From Bacillus sp. EB01 (GTDB taxonomy: Bacteria > Bacillota > Bacilli > Bacillales > Cytobacillaceae): a stretch of DNA of 62,019 nucleotides. The notes under the pieces were generated by a model. The model was not told the origin of the DNA and did not search any database. It saw nothing but the letters and a program-made list of their open reading frames with translations. Below are positions 44,916 through 53,288 of this stretch, piece by piece (positions within the stretch are counted from its first letter, which is position 1; every line of letters begins with the position of its first letter). The position numbers were made by a program, and so were the translations under genes. The DNA is taken from positions 26,590 through 88,608 of the forward strand of contig NZ_HG964497.1 in NCBI RefSeq assembly GCF_000613125.1, read 5' to 3'.

Positions 44916-46223
44916 TTAGCCAGAGGCTATCGCAATATATCCTTTGCCACTTTCAATCTGTATCGTTGTACCAAACTCCGAAGAAAGCTCAGCAAGTTCA
45001 TTCAGAATCCGTTCGCCATCCACTTCGTTTGCAAATGACGGCCTCCCTTTTCCAGCTCTGCTTTTTTCAAAACCAAGAGTGATGGGCAAGAGTTCTATCC
45101 CTGTAATTAAATCCTCTTCTATTGAAAAAGAAGCAATAACTGATTCAAACACCTTTCGATTGGCAGCAAGGCCCCTCGTTCCTTTCTTGCTGCGGGCATC
45201 CATCCCGTCAGCCGTCGTATGGCGGGAATCAAGATCGTACAGCTGATAAAATTCAGCAGGCTGCTTTTCTACGGTATCATTTTGAAAAATTAAATCTCCC
45301 AAGCTGTAAAAAATCGGCCTGTTCCTATAAATCTGTATTCCACGTAGAATATGAGGGCCGTGCCCGATGACGGCGTGCGCTCCTTCGTCTATGCAAAACC
45401 TGCTGAATTCCTTTAAAAAACCAGCCGGTTTATCCTTATTGGTCCCTTTCATTTCATGGGCATGAAGACTGACAAACACGGTATCCGCTTGCCTGGCTGC
45501 CTCCTTGATTGCCTTAGCAATCCTTTTCGCGTCTTCCTGGTCCATATAGGTTTCGGTCCCCGGCTCACCTTCTTCAAAAAGAAGATTCCCAAATTGATAG
45601 GATCCGCTGTGGTCTTTCCAGAATCCTTCACTAACATTCAAATTCCTTGCAGCATTTACATCAGTGCTTGCATCGATTTGTTTTAGATTCTGCATGGTTT
45701 CGCTGCTGATTCTGTGTACTTGTTTATGTCCGAGCGAATTCACACCCGGCCTTCCAGGTACATCTGGCCTCTGCTCCCCTGCCTTGTGCCATTGGTCAAA
45801 AGAAGATGTTACTGAAATCAGGGCAACCCTTCCGTTTTTGGTTTCGAGGTATTTTGGCTGCCCTGCTTCAGCCAAATTCCTTCCAATTCCTGCGAATACC
45901 CAATCATCTTTTTCAAGCGCATGAATTGTTGAAAGCAACCCACCGTGCAGCCAATCAAGGCTATGATTGTTAGCACAGGCCAGCAAATTGAACCCCAACC
46001 ATTTGAGGTCTTTTAAAACGTTCGGCCTGGCTGCTGCCCACGTACCTCCGCTTGTTGCTGATGGCGCCTGGTCAAAATTGTGCAGGACGACTTCAAAATT
46101 CGTAAACCTGACGTCACAGTCCAAAAGAAATTCCTTTATCTTGTTTAAATTTACTTCGTCTCTCGGCAGCCTCTGGGTAATGAAAGAATCTCCCGTTACA
46201 GCTACTTTTATTGGTTCACTCAT
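44916..46223 (-). CDS. CapA-family metallophosphatase-like protein, cytoplasmic
   Basis: 435 residues resembling the CapA/PgsA metallophosphoesterase domain: VAVTGDSFITQRLP at the front, FTNFEVVLHN, CANNHSLDW, FVSLHAHEM and HGPHILRGIQIY, the metal-site pattern of the family. Unlike capsule CapA it has no N-terminal membrane anchor or signal peptide, so it acts in the cytoplasm. Tight spacing (17 bp) to the carbamoylase and 14 bp to IclR ties it to the pathway, but what it does there is unknown. Confidence 0.85.
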   Translation of the reverse strand: MSEPIKVAVTGDSFITQRLPRDEVNLNKIKEFLLDCDVRFTNFEVVLHNFDQAPSATSGGTWAAARPNVLKDLKWLGFNLLACANNHSLDWLHGGLLSTIHALEKDDWVFAGIGRNLAEAGQPKYLETKNGRVALISVTSSFDQWHKAGEQRPDVPGRPGVNSLGHKQVHRISSETMQNLKQIDASTDVNAARNLNVSEGFWKDHSGSYQFGNLLFEEGEPGTETYMDQEDAKRIAKAIKEAARQADTVFVSLHAHEMKGTNKDKPAGFLKEFSRFCIDEGAHAVIGHGPHILRGIQIYRNRPIFYSLGDLIFQNDTVEKQPAEFYQLYDLDSRHTTADGMDARSKKGTRGLAANRKVFESVIASFSIEEDLITGIELLPITLGFEKSRAGKGRPSFANEVDGERILNELAELSSEFGTTIQIESGKGYIAIASG

Positions 46224-46237
46224 TTTCTTACTCCTTT

Positions 46238-47011
46238 TTACAGTTTGATGGAGGTAAGCAAATGCATGGATTTTAAATGCTCACTTGCTTTTTGCGATAC
46301 AGCTTTTAATTCCCGGATGATGGCATCCTCTTCCTGTTCTATGTAGGTGTTCTCTCCCACAACGCTAATGCTCAACGATGTTTCCCTGTCTTCATGGAAA
46401 ATAGGGACAGAAATCGCTGAAACGCCAACTTCCAACTCCTGCAGACAGAAAGCCACCCCTTGATGAAGGACCCTGCTTAGCTCATGTTTCAATGCTGCGA
46501 TATCTGTCAATGTATGAGGCGTGATTGGCCTAATCGATTCCTTCCCAAGGCAGGAATCAATGATGTGTTGTTCTTTATAGGCCAAAATCGCTTTTGAAGC
46601 TGCAGTGCAATAAAAGGGCATCCGCTGGCCAACATGCACGAAGAACTTATTCCGCAAATCGGAAGGCTGGTGGGTATGGATACAATAGACCTGATCACCC
46701 TGGAATCTGCTTAAGTACGAATATAGGCCAGTTGCTCTTGAAACTTCCTCGCAATACTGCCCCATCAAACCAATAGGGTCCTGTGAACGCAGGAAACGGC
46801 TACCCCAAAACATCGCCTTAGGACCCATCATATAGTTTTTCGTTTGAAAATTTTGCGTCACGAGTTGGTGATGGACCATGCTGGAAAGCATACGGTGGAT
46901 TGTACTTTTGCTTAGATTGGTTTCCCTTGACAGATCGCTGATGCCTATTCCATCAATTGGGTGTTCACTTATGCAATCCATGACCTCTGTAAAACGGTTT
47001 AACCACTCCAT
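46238..47011 (-). CDS. IclR-family transcriptional regulator
   Basis: 257 residues: N-terminal winged helix (ISDLSRETNLSKSTIHRMLSS) and a C-terminal GAF-like effector domain with GQRMPFYCTAASKAILA and the FCLQELEVGVSAISVPI signature. First gene of a minus-strand operon running through CapA-like, carbamoylase, PyrK-, PyrD- and dihydroorotase-like genes. Palindromes upstream of it and upstream of the MFS gene suggest it controls both and itself; the effector is probably a pathway intermediate. Confidence 0.93.
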   Translation of the reverse strand: MEWLNRFTEVMDCISEHPIDGIGISDLSRETNLSKSTIHRMLSSMVHHQLVTQNFQTKNYMMGPKAMFWGSRFLRSQDPIGLMGQYCEEVSRATGLYSYLSRFQGDQVYCIHTHQPSDLRNKFFVHVGQRMPFYCTAASKAILAYKEQHIIDSCLGKESIRPITPHTLTDIAALKHELSRVLHQGVAFCLQELEVGVSAISVPIFHEDRETSLSISVVGENTYIEQEEDAIIRELKAVSQKASEHLKSMHLLTSIKL

Positions 47012-47039
47012 TATTCGTCTTCCTTTGTTCTGTAGTATC

Positions 47040-47056
47040 GTTCTGTTGTACGGGAC
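47040..47056 (-). promoter_or_regulatory. IclR-type operator before iclR
   Basis: GTTCTGTTGTACGGGAC, 29 bp before the iclR start. It matches 14 of 17 positions of GTTCCGTTGAACGGAAC found before the MFS gene. Confidence 0.65.
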
Positions 47057-47082
47057 AACGTTCCATTTTTAAAAGAATAATT

Positions 47083-47109
47083 TTCCCTGTCCAGATTTCA
47101 GACAGGGAA
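47083..47109 (-). terminator. Terminator of the MFS gene
   Basis: Nine-base-pair stem TTCCCTGTC / GACAGGGAA with a 9-base loop, then AAAATTATTCTTTT on the transcribed strand. Separates the MFS unit from iclR. Confidence 0.75.
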
Positions 47110-47117
47110 GGCCGTTA

Positions 47118-48353
47118 TTAAGTAAGTTCCTTTCCTTTTGTTTCCGGAATCAAAAATAGAAATGCGAGTGCAGATAAAACATAGATTCCTGAAATTAGAC
47201 TAAGGGCATAGCTTAATGAATGATTCAAAGAGATATATCCGATAATGAATGGTGCAAAGCCCGCCACAGCTCTGCCGATATTGAAGATGATATTCTCAGC
47301 TGACGATCTGGCTTCGGTCGGGTAATGTTCAGCAAGCAAGGCACCAAAACCGCCCATCATTCCATTTACGAAAAATCCAAGGATTCCGCCAAGTGCCAAG
47401 AGGACAGCCATTGACGATTGCTGGAAATAAATCCAGACAATGATTGCCGAAGCCACCAGGAATATCAGATACGAAGGCCTGCGGCCAATTCTGTCAGCCA
47501 AGTAGCCGAATACCATTATTCCAATGATCATTCCGGTAATCGTAATAACCGTCCACCATGTGGTTTTGTTGAACGTTACACCCATTTCAGTTGCGAGCAT
47601 GGTAGGCATCCAGGTCATAATTCCATAAAAACCGAAGTTTTGGACACTGGTAGCAACGATTAAGCCGAGAGTAATTTTTGTTGTTTTGGCTGATGAAAAC
47701 AAATGTCCGACGGAGACATTATTTTTGTTTTCATTTTTCATTTTTGTCCAAACTTCCGGTTCTTCGAGGTTCCGGCGGGACCAGAATGCCAGGATTGCAG
47801 GGAGCACTCCTGCCACAAATACTCCCTGCCAGCCGAATTTAGGGGAAATGAAAAGGACAGCCAATGTTGCAAGGACGATACCAAACTGGAACCCGGTTGC
47901 AACAACTGCCGTAGCCCTGGCTCGATACTTCTTGTGCCACGCTTCACTGACAAGCGTCATTCCGATCCCGAACTCACCGCCGAGTCCAAGTCCGGCAAGG
48001 AACCTGAAAACAGCCAATGTTTCAAGATTTGGGGACAGAGCACATAAGCCGGTGAACACTGAAAAAATTAAAATAGTCCAGGTAAACACGCGAACGCGTC
48101 CATATTTATCTGCTAAGATACCAAAGACAATTCCGCCAAGCACAGAACCAAGCAGTGTGATCGTAGAAACACTGCCCGCCTGTGCAGCATTGATTCCAAA
48201 ATAAGCAATAATAAGCGGCATCGTGAATGCAAGTATCATCATATCCAGACCATCCATTGCATAACCAATCGTCGAAGCCCAGAGCGTTTTCCACTGATAG
48301 CCAGTAATCTTACCAGGTTCTGTTTCAATATTCTTTTGAACAGCTGTCTCCAT
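47118..48353 (-). CDS. MFS acid transporter, aromatic acid/H+ symporter type
   Basis: 411 residues, 12 hydrophobic segments. Loop 2-3 motif GILADKYGRVRVF, repeated as GYLADRIGRRPSY in the second half, and GLGLGGEFGIGMTLVSEAW in helix 4-5, as in aromatic-acid/H+ symporters (AAHS group; benzoate, shikimate, sialate relatives). Such carriers import small carboxylates, which fits uptake of orotate or a related acid for the neighbouring catabolic operon. Own promoter region with a perfect IclR-type palindrome, and its own terminator. Confidence 0.9.
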   Translation of the reverse strand: METAVQKNIETEPGKITGYQWKTLWASTIGYAMDGLDMMILAFTMPLIIAYFGINAAQAGSVSTITLLGSVLGGIVFGILADKYGRVRVFTWTILIFSVFTGLCALSPNLETLAVFRFLAGLGLGGEFGIGMTLVSEAWHKKYRARATAVVATGFQFGIVLATLAVLFISPKFGWQGVFVAGVLPAILAFWSRRNLEEPEVWTKMKNENKNNVSVGHLFSSAKTTKITLGLIVATSVQNFGFYGIMTWMPTMLATEMGVTFNKTTWWTVITITGMIIGIMVFGYLADRIGRRPSYLIFLVASAIIVWIYFQQSSMAVLLALGGILGFFVNGMMGGFGALLAEHYPTEARSSAENIIFNIGRAVAGFAPFIIGYISLNHSLSYALSLISGIYVLSALAFLFLIPETKGKELT

Positions 48354-48403
48354 GATTTACCCCCTTGATTCATCCCTTCCAGATAGGAAAGTGAAATTTT
48401 GTT

Positions 48404-48422
48404 TGTTCCGTTGAACGGAACA
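48404..48422 (-). promoter_or_regulatory. IclR-type operator before the MFS gene
   Basis: TGTTCCGTTGAACGGAACA, a perfect 19-bp palindrome about 50 bp before the ATG. The form TTCCGTT-N-AACGGAA is close to known IclR boxes. Confidence 0.75.
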
Positions 48423-48592
48423 GCATTCCATTTTACAGCAATACTTGGGTAATGTTCGCATTGGTGCAGGGTGTGTTGCAAAATCTTTTACCGTGTAATT
48501 TTGGTTGCTCATCCCTCCTTTTTAATCATATTCCCTTTAGTATTATGATTATTATAAATTTTCAAATTATTTTAGGCAAGTTCAATTTACAA

Positions 48593-49336
48593 TTAATCAA
48601 AATTAAAGCCCTGTTTTTTAATAAAATCCTTTAAATGTACACGACGTGGTTTACTTAAGTATTCAGCCATTTGTTTCGTCCACCCTTCAGTGCGTACACC
48701 ATTTGTTCTTCTTGTGTAGTAATCAGACGAAATTTCCTCATAATTTGCCAACCCTTCAAGAATAGCCTCCTTCGGTTTATAGTGGTTATAATGAACAACC
48801 GCTCCTATGGGAGTCCTTGGTTTTTGCCACGGTTCCTGGTCAGGGTAACCAAGACACATCCCCATCATGGGAATAGTATATGGCGGAAGTCCTAACAGAT
48901 CTTTTACCTTATCAGGATTATTGCGGATTCCCCCTATCATCACACCACCCAGACCGTAAGCCTTTGCAGCAATAAAGGCATTTTCGGCAGCAAGCGCAGT
49001 GTCAACCGCTGCGACCAATACGTTTTCAACCTCATTTATTTCAAATTTTGTATCCCACATTTCACACGTTAGGCTGAGACGATAAAAGTCCGCGCAAAAC
49101 ACTAAAAAAACAGGACAGGCCGCTACGTACTTTTGGTTCCCCGCTATTTCGGACAGTTTTTCCTTTTTATCCTGATCATCTACAACAATAATACTGTATG
49201 CCTGTACATTATGGGATGACGGAGCCCATTGGGCACAAGCAAGAATTTCCGTAAGAACATCTTCAGGAATCGGATCAGGTTTATATCTTCGGATGGATCG
49301 ATGACTTTGGAGCAGATTTATCGTTTCATTTCGCAA
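48593..49336 (-). CDS. Nitroreductase-family flavoprotein (NfsA/NfrA type)
   Basis: 247 residues of the FMN-dependent nitroreductase fold: HRSIRRYKPDPIPEDVL at the front (the RSxR FMN-phosphate site), WAPSSHNVQAY, and GGVMIGGIRNNPDKVKDLLGLP in the second half, followed by the C-terminal extension of the NfsA/Frp type. Uses NAD(P)H to reduce quinones or nitro compounds. TTG at 49336, seven bases after AAAGGAGA, is the chosen start. Not clearly part of the IclR regulon since I found no palindrome before it. The usual annotation would be NADPH-dependent oxidoreductase. Confidence 0.9.
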   Translation of the reverse strand: MRNETINLLQSHRSIRRYKPDPIPEDVLTEILACAQWAPSSHNVQAYSIIVVDDQDKKEKLSEIAGNQKYVAACPVFLVFCADFYRLSLTCEMWDTKFEINEVENVLVAAVDTALAAENAFIAAKAYGLGGVMIGGIRNNPDKVKDLLGLPPYTIPMMGMCLGYPDQEPWQKPRTPIGAVVHYNHYKPKEAILEGLANYEEISSDYYTRRTNGVRTEGWTKQMAEYLSKPRRVHLKDFIKKQGFNFD

Positions 49337-49644
49337 TGAAGCATCTCCTTTCAACTTTTTAGTGTAGATAGTTGCTGAATATTTTAAATAGTCGGCAAAT
49401 TATATTATACAAATGTTTAAAACTAACGTAAATTCTAATGCAAGATTGATTTGCTCTATTATATTTCTACTGTAACAGCAAATAGGAATGTTTACTCATT
49501 TCCCTTAACCATGCCCAAAAGGTCATAAATATTTAAAACAAGTAAAGTACGCTTACTTGGAACCTTTGCAAACTAAGGTCTGTAAGCAACTTGAACTCGG
49601 AAAGGAATTTTTATCTCAGATATATTGTTCGCAAACTATCAGGA
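49337..49644. other. Intergenic region, nothing recognised
   Basis: AT-rich stretch of about 300 bp that must hold the promoter of the nitroreductase gene. I found no repeat, small gene or known operator in it. Confidence 0.4.
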
Positions 49645-49675
49645 AAAGACCAGACTAAAGTCTAGCCTGGCCTCT
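49645..49675 (-). terminator. Probable terminator of the second propeller gene
   Basis: GGCCAGGCTAGACT / AGTCTGGTC hairpin with one asymmetric bulge, then TTTTCC on the transcribed strand, 12 bp after the stop codon. Confidence 0.6.
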
Positions 49676-49686
49676 TCGATAAATTA

Positions 49687-51912
49687 TTAAATAGAGGTGA
49701 GAATATGCCGTAATTGTTCACGCATGTCTAGTTCTATATCCGTTTCTTTGGCATTATCCAAATGTTTCAAAGCATCCTGTAAATGTTTGCTTGCTTCCTC
49801 CTGCCTTCCCATATCACGATGATGGATGGCTGTTTTCAGTGAATTAATTAGCTGCTGACTGACTGAATTTGTGATATTGCCATAAACCGTTTCCCGTTCC
49901 ACAAACTTCAAAGCTGACTCTAGCGTGTCGGATACTTCAATTTTCATTAAATCCACTTTATTAACGTAATAGATATTTCCATCGTTGCCGATTGTCATTA
50001 GCTCAGTCACAGTGTTGGTTAACACCTCATGTTCCAACGTAACAGGGTCAATTTCCGTTAAGTTGCCAGCAAGATTTGTGTACATAAGACCATCCTCACT
50101 CCAGCGAATATGGATTGGTCTCCATCTTCCGTAATCTTTTACTTCAGGAAAGATGTTTTTGCTTTTCACAATTTCCAGTGTATCCGGATCCATTGCAAAA
50201 ATTGCTCCTGCTGCTGCTGACCAAAGCAAACCGTCAGGACCAAGGCTCATCCCGCTAATCATTTTTGGCTGGACTGTGACACCTGGTATCTCCGGTACAA
50301 ACTCAGTAATTTTTTCACCCTTTTCTATATCCCAAACGAATATCTTTGCAGCAGGCTCAGTTGGGTCAATTCCCAATCCGCCGGCAACGGTTGTAGAGCC
50401 ATATAGCTTGCCATTCACTTCTGCCAGCCCGGCGATGGCTTGATTATGGACAACATTTGGATATACAGCTGTGTCTTTTACATTGGCAGGATCCAGGACA
50501 GTTAAAGAGCCGCCAAGATACCCGTAGTCGGGAATTGTACCAATGAATAATTTATTTTGAGCGGCAGTCATAATAAATGGGCGGTCCTGATGAGGGATAT
50601 CGTAAATCTGTTTAGGCGTTGAAGCTGGATTCGTAGCATCCATTTCAAAAATGGTAGCACCAGTATAAACACCAAAATACATCTTATCACCAAGAGCTAC
50701 CATACCTTCTGCCTGCCCTAACGTGAAATTGCGGTTTACATTTGTTTCCGGATTATAAACGGCACCTTTACCACCAGGGTAGCCACTTAAATATAAATTG
50801 CCTTCAGGCCCTTTTTCCAACGTTTGAATTGGAATTGGATTTCCTACAATCGGTAATTGAGTTGTTTTTACTTTTTTAGTTTGCAAGTTCATATACGTGA
50901 CTTGGCCGCCAAATTGGACAGTAACCAAAGATTTGCCCGGCAAGTCTGGATCGTTCTCTACTTCAACCCAAGCTGTGTTCCGCAAGAAAGTTCCGAACAC
51001 GACTTTAGTATCGGTCGCGCTTAGCGTATTAAAATCCACTTCCATTAATTTACTGCCTTGCAGGAAGTATACTTTGTTACTTCCAGGCAAGCCATGTATT
51101 AATCGGATTCCTTTACTGTTTGTGTAGTACTTGTCACTCCATTGGCCAGTTTCTGTATCATAAAACAGGAGGGTGTTACTTCCGCCGCCAACTCCTGCGA
51201 CGATATATTTGCCTGCCGCATCCATTTGCCAAACACTGCTGCCAGGAACAACATGGTCAGGAACCTTAATTTTTTCATATTCGCCCGTTTCTACATCCAA
51301 TTTCACGATTGCATTCTCAACGCCAATGCCTAAATACAAGTACCCATTATGGTAGGCTGTGGATCTGGAATAGCTTTGGCCGGGGGCAATACTGCCATAA
51401 TCCTTCATTTCACCTGTTTTTGGGTCATAGCGGCCAGCTTTTGCATTTGGAAATGAGCCAAAATAGACACGTCCTTCTTCATCATAGGACAAGCCGTATA
51501 CAACACTCTCACCGATTCCCCCTAGGTTCTTTACTTCCTTCGTTACAGGAGAATATTCATAAAGATATCCATTGCCTCCAATGTAGACATTGCCATTTGG
51601 TACCGTGATATGTGTCCAAACGGCCCCCGTTCCTTCTAAAGGATAAGTTCTTAAAACTTCCTGGCTTTTAAGGTCTACAACCTGAAAGATAGCCGGGCTG
51701 CCGCTTGAAGTTGTGTACATGATATCCCGTCCATCTTCAACCCCATATGTAGAGTCATAGACTGCTACACTTTGAATAAGTGAACCTAGATTCCTTGGTT
51801 CTGAATATCTCTTTCCTGACTCTGCATGGGCGGGATTACCCATAAAGAAAGAAGAAACAATTAACACAAATGTAGTTAAAAGAATTGCGAACTGTTTTGA
51901 AAACGCCTTCAT
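49687..51912 (-). CDS. Secreted beta-propeller protein with FIMAH-like domain
   Basis: 741 residues. Signal peptide with cleavage after GNPAHA (about residue 30), then a propeller of repeated four-strand blades (NGNVYIGGNGYL, EGRVYFGSFPN, GNLYLSGYPGG, DGLLWSAAAG), then a C-terminal about 80-residue helical FIMAH-like domain. Closely parallels the propeller of the 37085 protein: for example both have TTxAGGLGIxPTEPxAKxF and GTIxDYGxLGG. It lacks the CBM and Ig-like domain of that paralogue. Binds or processes an extracellular substrate, perhaps a polysaccharide; function unknown. ATG 51912 after AAGGAG. Confidence 0.82.
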   Translation of the reverse strand: MKAFSKQFAILLTTFVLIVSSFFMGNPAHAESGKRYSEPRNLGSLIQSVAVYDSTYGVEDGRDIMYTTSSGSPAIFQVVDLKSQEVLRTYPLEGTGAVWTHITVPNGNVYIGGNGYLYEYSPVTKEVKNLGGIGESVVYGLSYDEEGRVYFGSFPNAKAGRYDPKTGEMKDYGSIAPGQSYSRSTAYHNGYLYLGIGVENAIVKLDVETGEYEKIKVPDHVVPGSSVWQMDAAGKYIVAGVGGGSNTLLFYDTETGQWSDKYYTNSKGIRLIHGLPGSNKVYFLQGSKLMEVDFNTLSATDTKVVFGTFLRNTAWVEVENDPDLPGKSLVTVQFGGQVTYMNLQTKKVKTTQLPIVGNPIPIQTLEKGPEGNLYLSGYPGGKGAVYNPETNVNRNFTLGQAEGMVALGDKMYFGVYTGATIFEMDATNPASTPKQIYDIPHQDRPFIMTAAQNKLFIGTIPDYGYLGGSLTVLDPANVKDTAVYPNVVHNQAIAGLAEVNGKLYGSTTVAGGLGIDPTEPAAKIFVWDIEKGEKITEFVPEIPGVTVQPKMISGMSLGPDGLLWSAAAGAIFAMDPDTLEIVKSKNIFPEVKDYGRWRPIHIRWSEDGLMYTNLAGNLTEIDPVTLEHEVLTNTVTELMTIGNDGNIYYVNKVDLMKIEVSDTLESALKFVERETVYGNITNSVSQQLINSLKTAIHHRDMGRQEEASKHLQDALKHLDNAKETDIELDMREQLRHILTSI

Positions 51913-52283
51913 TTTGTTTCGCTCCTTTTTATTTAATTTTTTCAGAAAGATTATGTACCAGGTTCACCTCCCATCTTTTCCTAATATTCTAAAAATAACA
52001 AACCTGCACCTAGACTTATATGTCGAAAAATAGCCCGTAATTAATAAAGGAATATAGTCCTATGAGGATATAAGGCTCGTCTCGTTCTTTTGTACTGTGT
52101 TTAGGCTTTTATTGGAACACACAGTGGTTATCTTTATTTGCACATGAAGAAGGGTTGTTCATTTAACGTAAAACTCGCTAACTACATTCCCGGAAATATC
52201 GATGAGAGAAATATAACCTCGGTCCCTTTCCATTGTATAGTTTTGATTCAAATAGCAAAGATAAAAAAGCGGAGGTGACTGAA
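51913..52283. other. Intergenic region with a shared AGGAATATAGTCCT palindrome
   Basis: About 370 bp between divergent genes. At 52049-52062 lies AGGAATATAGTCCT, also present as AGGGATATAGTCCT before the paralogous propeller gene (36848-36861). Otherwise nothing recognised. Confidence 0.45.
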
Positions 52284-52427
52284 ATGCCTAGTAAAAACAA
52301 CAATCAAAACAGCGTGAAATATAGTATTTGGGAAACGAGAGTAGATGAAAAACAAAAAGAAATAATTCAAAGATCTCCTGAATTAAATCATGAACACAAG
52401 TTGGATAATAAAAAATTCGAAAAATAA
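52284..52427 (+). CDS. Small hydrophilic hypothetical protein
   Basis: 47 residues, very polar and charged (SIWETRVDEKQKEIIQRS), no membrane segment. Excellent GGAGGTGA ribosome binding site six bases before ATG 52284, and its own terminator at 52486, so it is very likely expressed. Looks like the short acid-soluble or spore-type proteins of Bacillus, but I cannot name a family. Confidence 0.65.
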   Translation: MPSKNNNQNSVKYSIWETRVDEKQKEIIQRSPELNHEHKLDNKKFEK

Positions 52428-52485
52428 CTTGGATAAGCTGCATAATTTGTAATCCTTGTTCTTGAAGCTTTAGTATTAAAAGAAA

Positions 52486-52518
52486 AAAGCTGAACGAGTA
52501 AATCGCTCAGCTTCTTTC
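52486..52518 (+). terminator. Terminator of the 47-residue protein gene
   Basis: AAGCTGA-A-CGA pairs with TCG-C-TCAGCTT around a 5-base loop, followed by CTTTCTTT. Confidence 0.85.
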
Positions 52519-52597
52519 TTTATCCGTCACTAATAAGATAATAGAAACCCGTCCTCGCTCGCCTACTGCTTTGGCTTGCTAAAACTGTCTCTGTTTT

Positions 52598-53095
52598 TTA
52601 TTCGTAATATATCCCTAGTATTTCGTTCATCTCGTCAATACGGTCATTTACGTCTTTCATCTCTTCGCTGAACATGTAATCAAACGACTCAAAGTCCTGT
52701 GAATAATTTAATCCATTGTACATATAATCAAGGGTTTCTTCCAGGTCGGTAATTGTATTCAAAACGCTTTTCTTTAAATCCTGGGTGTCCTCTTCCTTGA
52801 CATCCCGATTTACGATTTTTTCTCTTGCCGCTTTTAGCTCACTCTGTATGTCGAGATTTTCTTCAAACCCTTTTTCAACCTGCCAGCTCGAATATTCGAG
52901 ATAAGTTGTGTTTTCCACCGCACTATTAACATGGTCGTTAAACTTATGAAGGACAGGGAAATATTCCTCGTCCAAGTACTCTCTAAATGCATAAAAATCT
53001 TCTCTTTCTTTATTGTGCTGGTATGTAAAAACGCCAATAAAACCAGCCAGCAAGATAACAACTACCAGTACAGCCCTAACTATAATCTTTCTCAT
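52598..53095 (-). CDS. Membrane-anchored helical hypothetical protein
   Basis: 165 residues. One N-terminal membrane anchor (about 5-25, VRAVLVVVILLAGFIGVFTY), then an outside domain that is highly acidic and helical, perhaps coiled coil (ELKAAREKIVNRDVKEED, DFESFDYMFSEEMKDVND). ATG 53095 after AAAGGGG. Family not recognised. Monocistronic. Confidence 0.7.
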   Translation of the reverse strand: MRKIIVRAVLVVVILLAGFIGVFTYQHNKEREDFYAFREYLDEEYFPVLHKFNDHVNSAVENTTYLEYSSWQVEKGFEENLDIQSELKAAREKIVNRDVKEEDTQDLKKSVLNTITDLEETLDYMYNGLNYSQDFESFDYMFSEEMKDVNDRIDEMNEILGIYYE

Positions 53096-53220
53096 TTGAC
53101 TTCCCCTTTTTCTGTATATCCATGATGGTTAACAGAAAAATTTTACTATCCGTCCTCTATAAATACAAATGTAATTTTTTACTTTTTCTCTACTCCATAT
53201 CAAACATAAAAAACATTACA

Positions 53221-53253
53221 AAAAGCCGCTTGCGGGTAAGCAAGCGGCTTTCT
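53221..53253 (-). terminator. Strong terminator of ahpCF
   Basis: AAAGCCGCTTGC / GCAAGCGGCTTT, 12-bp perfect stem with a 6-base loop and flanking A/T runs, 36 bp after the ahpF stop. Confidence 0.92.
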
Positions 53254-53288
53254 GCATAGAGGTCACCTCAATTGTGTCCTCTTATTAT

